NCBI GenBank assembly: GCA_024226335.1
Contig: JAAELY010000191.1
Location: forward strand, 1 to 53,002
Reading direction: 5' to 3'
From: a bacterium
GTDB lineage: Bacteria > Myxococcota_A > UBA9160 > SZUA-336
Length of the DNA: 53,002 nt
Shown here piece after piece: positions 51,934-53,002 of the stretch. The translations under genes were made by a program, and so were the position numbers. The notes beneath the pieces are model-generated. The model had not been told where the DNA came from. It did no database searches and saw only the letters and a program-made list of their open reading frames with translations. Position 1 is the first letter of the stretch; every line of letters begins with the position of its first letter.

Positions 51934-52842
51934 TCAGTATCCGAAGTGCGCCAGCTCTTCTTCGAGCAGTTCCTCTAGCATCGCGATCTGCTTGGGTGAC
52001 ATGCTCTCACGCCAGCTGGGAATTCGAAACGCCACCTGGTTTGCGTCTACGATGCTCGTCGTTCCCAGATGTCGTCCAAATCGTGAATCCGATGCGTCGG
52101 CGCCCAGGAACTCGATGCATTCCCGTGCCGTTGCGTGTGGATCCGCGACCATGTCTTCGTAGCGCACCAGTTTGATTGCATCGTCGGGGAGTTCGCTGGT
52201 GGTCTCTCGCAGGGAGTTGATCAGGATCTTCCATTGCACTCCAGCCAACGCCAGGAAGCTGTGATCGTACTTTTTCAGGGCTTCTTGCAACTCCGCACCT
52301 GGCTCGCCCCAGCGCCACTTGGAAATCCCCTCGTAGCCTCGCCAGTAGTTGATGTTGACCAGTGAATTCACCACGGCTCGCGGATTGCGAACGATGTGAA
52401 TGAAGATCGCATCCGGGAAGATCTCGCGGATGAAGCGCACTCGAGACCAGCCGGAGTATTCCGCGATGAAGCGCGGTTTGGCGTGACTTTCCAGGATATC
52501 GACCACTGCGCGTTTCATGCCGTGACGCGCGCGCGGCGTTACGTCGTCTTCGGTCAGATCGCGGAAGGGCTCCGAAAAGCCCGCAAACGCCCTTCGCCAG
52601 TAGCCCCATGCTTCGTCGTGAACCGGAATATAAGGCTGCAAGCGGAACTTCAGCGGTCCGCGCAATAGCGGCCATTCGACGATTCGTGAAAGTCGACCGA
52701 TCCAGGCCTTGTCGGGCATGCGCTCGTGATACTGCGAGGGCCAGCCGAAGTCCGGGTGATAGGCAATCAGATCCATGAGCGGACTCAGCCCGCAGCGGCC
52801 GGTGCCGATCACGAACGCTGGGCGTCGCACGTCAGCGCTCAT
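51934..52842 (-). CDS. Sulfotransferase family protein
   Basis: This 302-aa protein has the PAPS-binding loop FVIGTGRCGLSPLMDLI at the N-terminus (CGLS in place of the usual SGTS), IFIHIVRNPRAVVNSLVNI as the 3'-phosphate region, and LVRYEDMVADP. It would sulfate a carbohydrate or lipid, probably a surface glycan given its neighbours. The ATG at 52842 starts just before the PAPS loop. The frame is open upstream to an ATG at 52920, which would add a basic lead; a longer form cannot be excluded. Confidence 0.85.
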   Translation of the reverse strand: MSADVRRPAFVIGTGRCGLSPLMDLIAYHPDFGWPSQYHERMPDKAWIGRLSRIVEWPLLRGPLKFRLQPYIPVHDEAWGYWRRAFAGFSEPFRDLTEDDVTPRARHGMKRAVVDILESHAKPRFIAEYSGWSRVRFIREIFPDAIFIHIVRNPRAVVNSLVNINYWRGYEGISKWRWGEPGAELQEALKKYDHSFLALAGVQWKILINSLRETTSELPDDAIKLVRYEDMVADPHATARECIEFLGADASDSRFGRHLGTTSIVDANQVAFRIPSWRESMSPKQIAMLEELLEEELAHFGY

Positions 52843-52920
52843 CGCAGAACTCCGTAGCCTGCTAGGGAATCTCTGCACAGGGAGGAATCGAGCGAGAAGC
52901 GGGAGTCGCCGCCTGAGCAA

Positions 52921-52996
52921 GAAGCGTGATCCGATCGCAGATCCGTAGATCTGCAGAGGGTCGCGCGACGCAGCGCAGGCGGATGCATCACGCTTC
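52921..52996. repeat. Nested inverted repeats at the right window edge
   Basis: GAAGCGTGAT (52921-52930) is the exact reverse complement of 52987-52996. Inside lies a perfect 7-bp hairpin (GCAGATC-CGTA-GATCTGC, 52937-52954). The region lies upstream of the leftward sulfotransferase gene. It may be regulatory or the end of an element extending beyond the window; the edge prevents a decision. Confidence 0.45.
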
Positions 52997-53002
52997 GCAG
53001 CC

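Overview
This window looks like a piece of chromosome from a high-GC, Gram-negative bacterium of the deltaproteobacterial kind (Desulfobacterota, Myxococcota or a relative). The evidence for the cell type is a set of outer-membrane and LPS functions (PlsB, LolA-like proteins, WaaP-type kinases, a WaaG-like glycosyltransferase), a cytochrome c maturation (Ccm) operon, FtsEX with an EnvC-like activator, and PEP-CTERM sorting tails. The xseA-xseB ... ispA-dxs-tlyA order is also familiar from deltaproteobacteria. The lineage is inferred from gene content only. No rRNA, tRNA or CRISPR array was seen.

Layout. 1-10 kb: 5' part of ffh (cut by the window edge), a small biotin carrier protein, an SDR dehydrogenase, a LolA-like protein, a PlsB-type acyltransferase, a PEP-CTERM protein, and a three-gene ABC exporter operon whose middle gene carries an in-frame amber codon. 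10-16 kb: an orphan class II aminoacyl-tRNA-synthetase-like protein, a phosphodiesterase/alkaline-phosphatase-fold protein, long-form hisG, an Hsp70-type ATPase and a zinc-ribbon protein, followed by about 700 bp without a gene. 16-22 kb: the operon ccmE-ccmF-(428-aa protein)-ccmA-ccmB-ccmC-ccmD. It lacks ccmG and ccmH, and its CcmE has Cys in place of the heme-binding His. 22-26.4 kb: engB, then a leftward F420 operon (DUF4124 protein, cofD, cofC, cofE). A 162-bp MITE-like element sits exactly at the stop/start junction before cofD.

26.6-38 kb: a propeller protein with a lamin-tail/PEP-CTERM protein, a small conserved protein, ftsE-ftsX-envC-ctpA for division and cell-wall processing, xseAB, a sulfotransferase, a DUF1214 protein and a prenyl diphosphate synthase. 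38-44.6 kb: dxs, tlyA, an A-type Fe-S carrier, a second LolA-like protein, cysteine desulfurase with a degenerate IscU, and APS kinase. 44.8-53 kb: a TPR lipoprotein, a LolB/DUF4292-like lipoprotein, two Opp/Dpp ATPases without permeases, a small unknown protein, and a leftward surface-glycan group (double-domain kinase, glycosyltransferase, sulfotransferase).

How the genes connect. dxs and ispA together feed isoprenoid synthesis. Dxs, the Fe-S genes and F420 synthesis are ordinary metabolism. CysC makes PAPS, the donor for the two sulfotransferases. FtsEX, the EnvC-like protein and CtpA form a division/peptidoglycan set. Operons are tightly packed: many stop and start codons overlap as NTGA or TGATG, five of them using TTG starts.

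The most interesting points are the CcmE-Cys, CcmGH-less cytochrome c system with its unusual 428-aa partner, the MITE inserted at a CTAG between translationally coupled F420 genes, the amber codon in an otherwise intact ABC permease, the IscU lacking two of three ligand cysteines, and the protein with two lipopolysaccharide-kinase-like domains.
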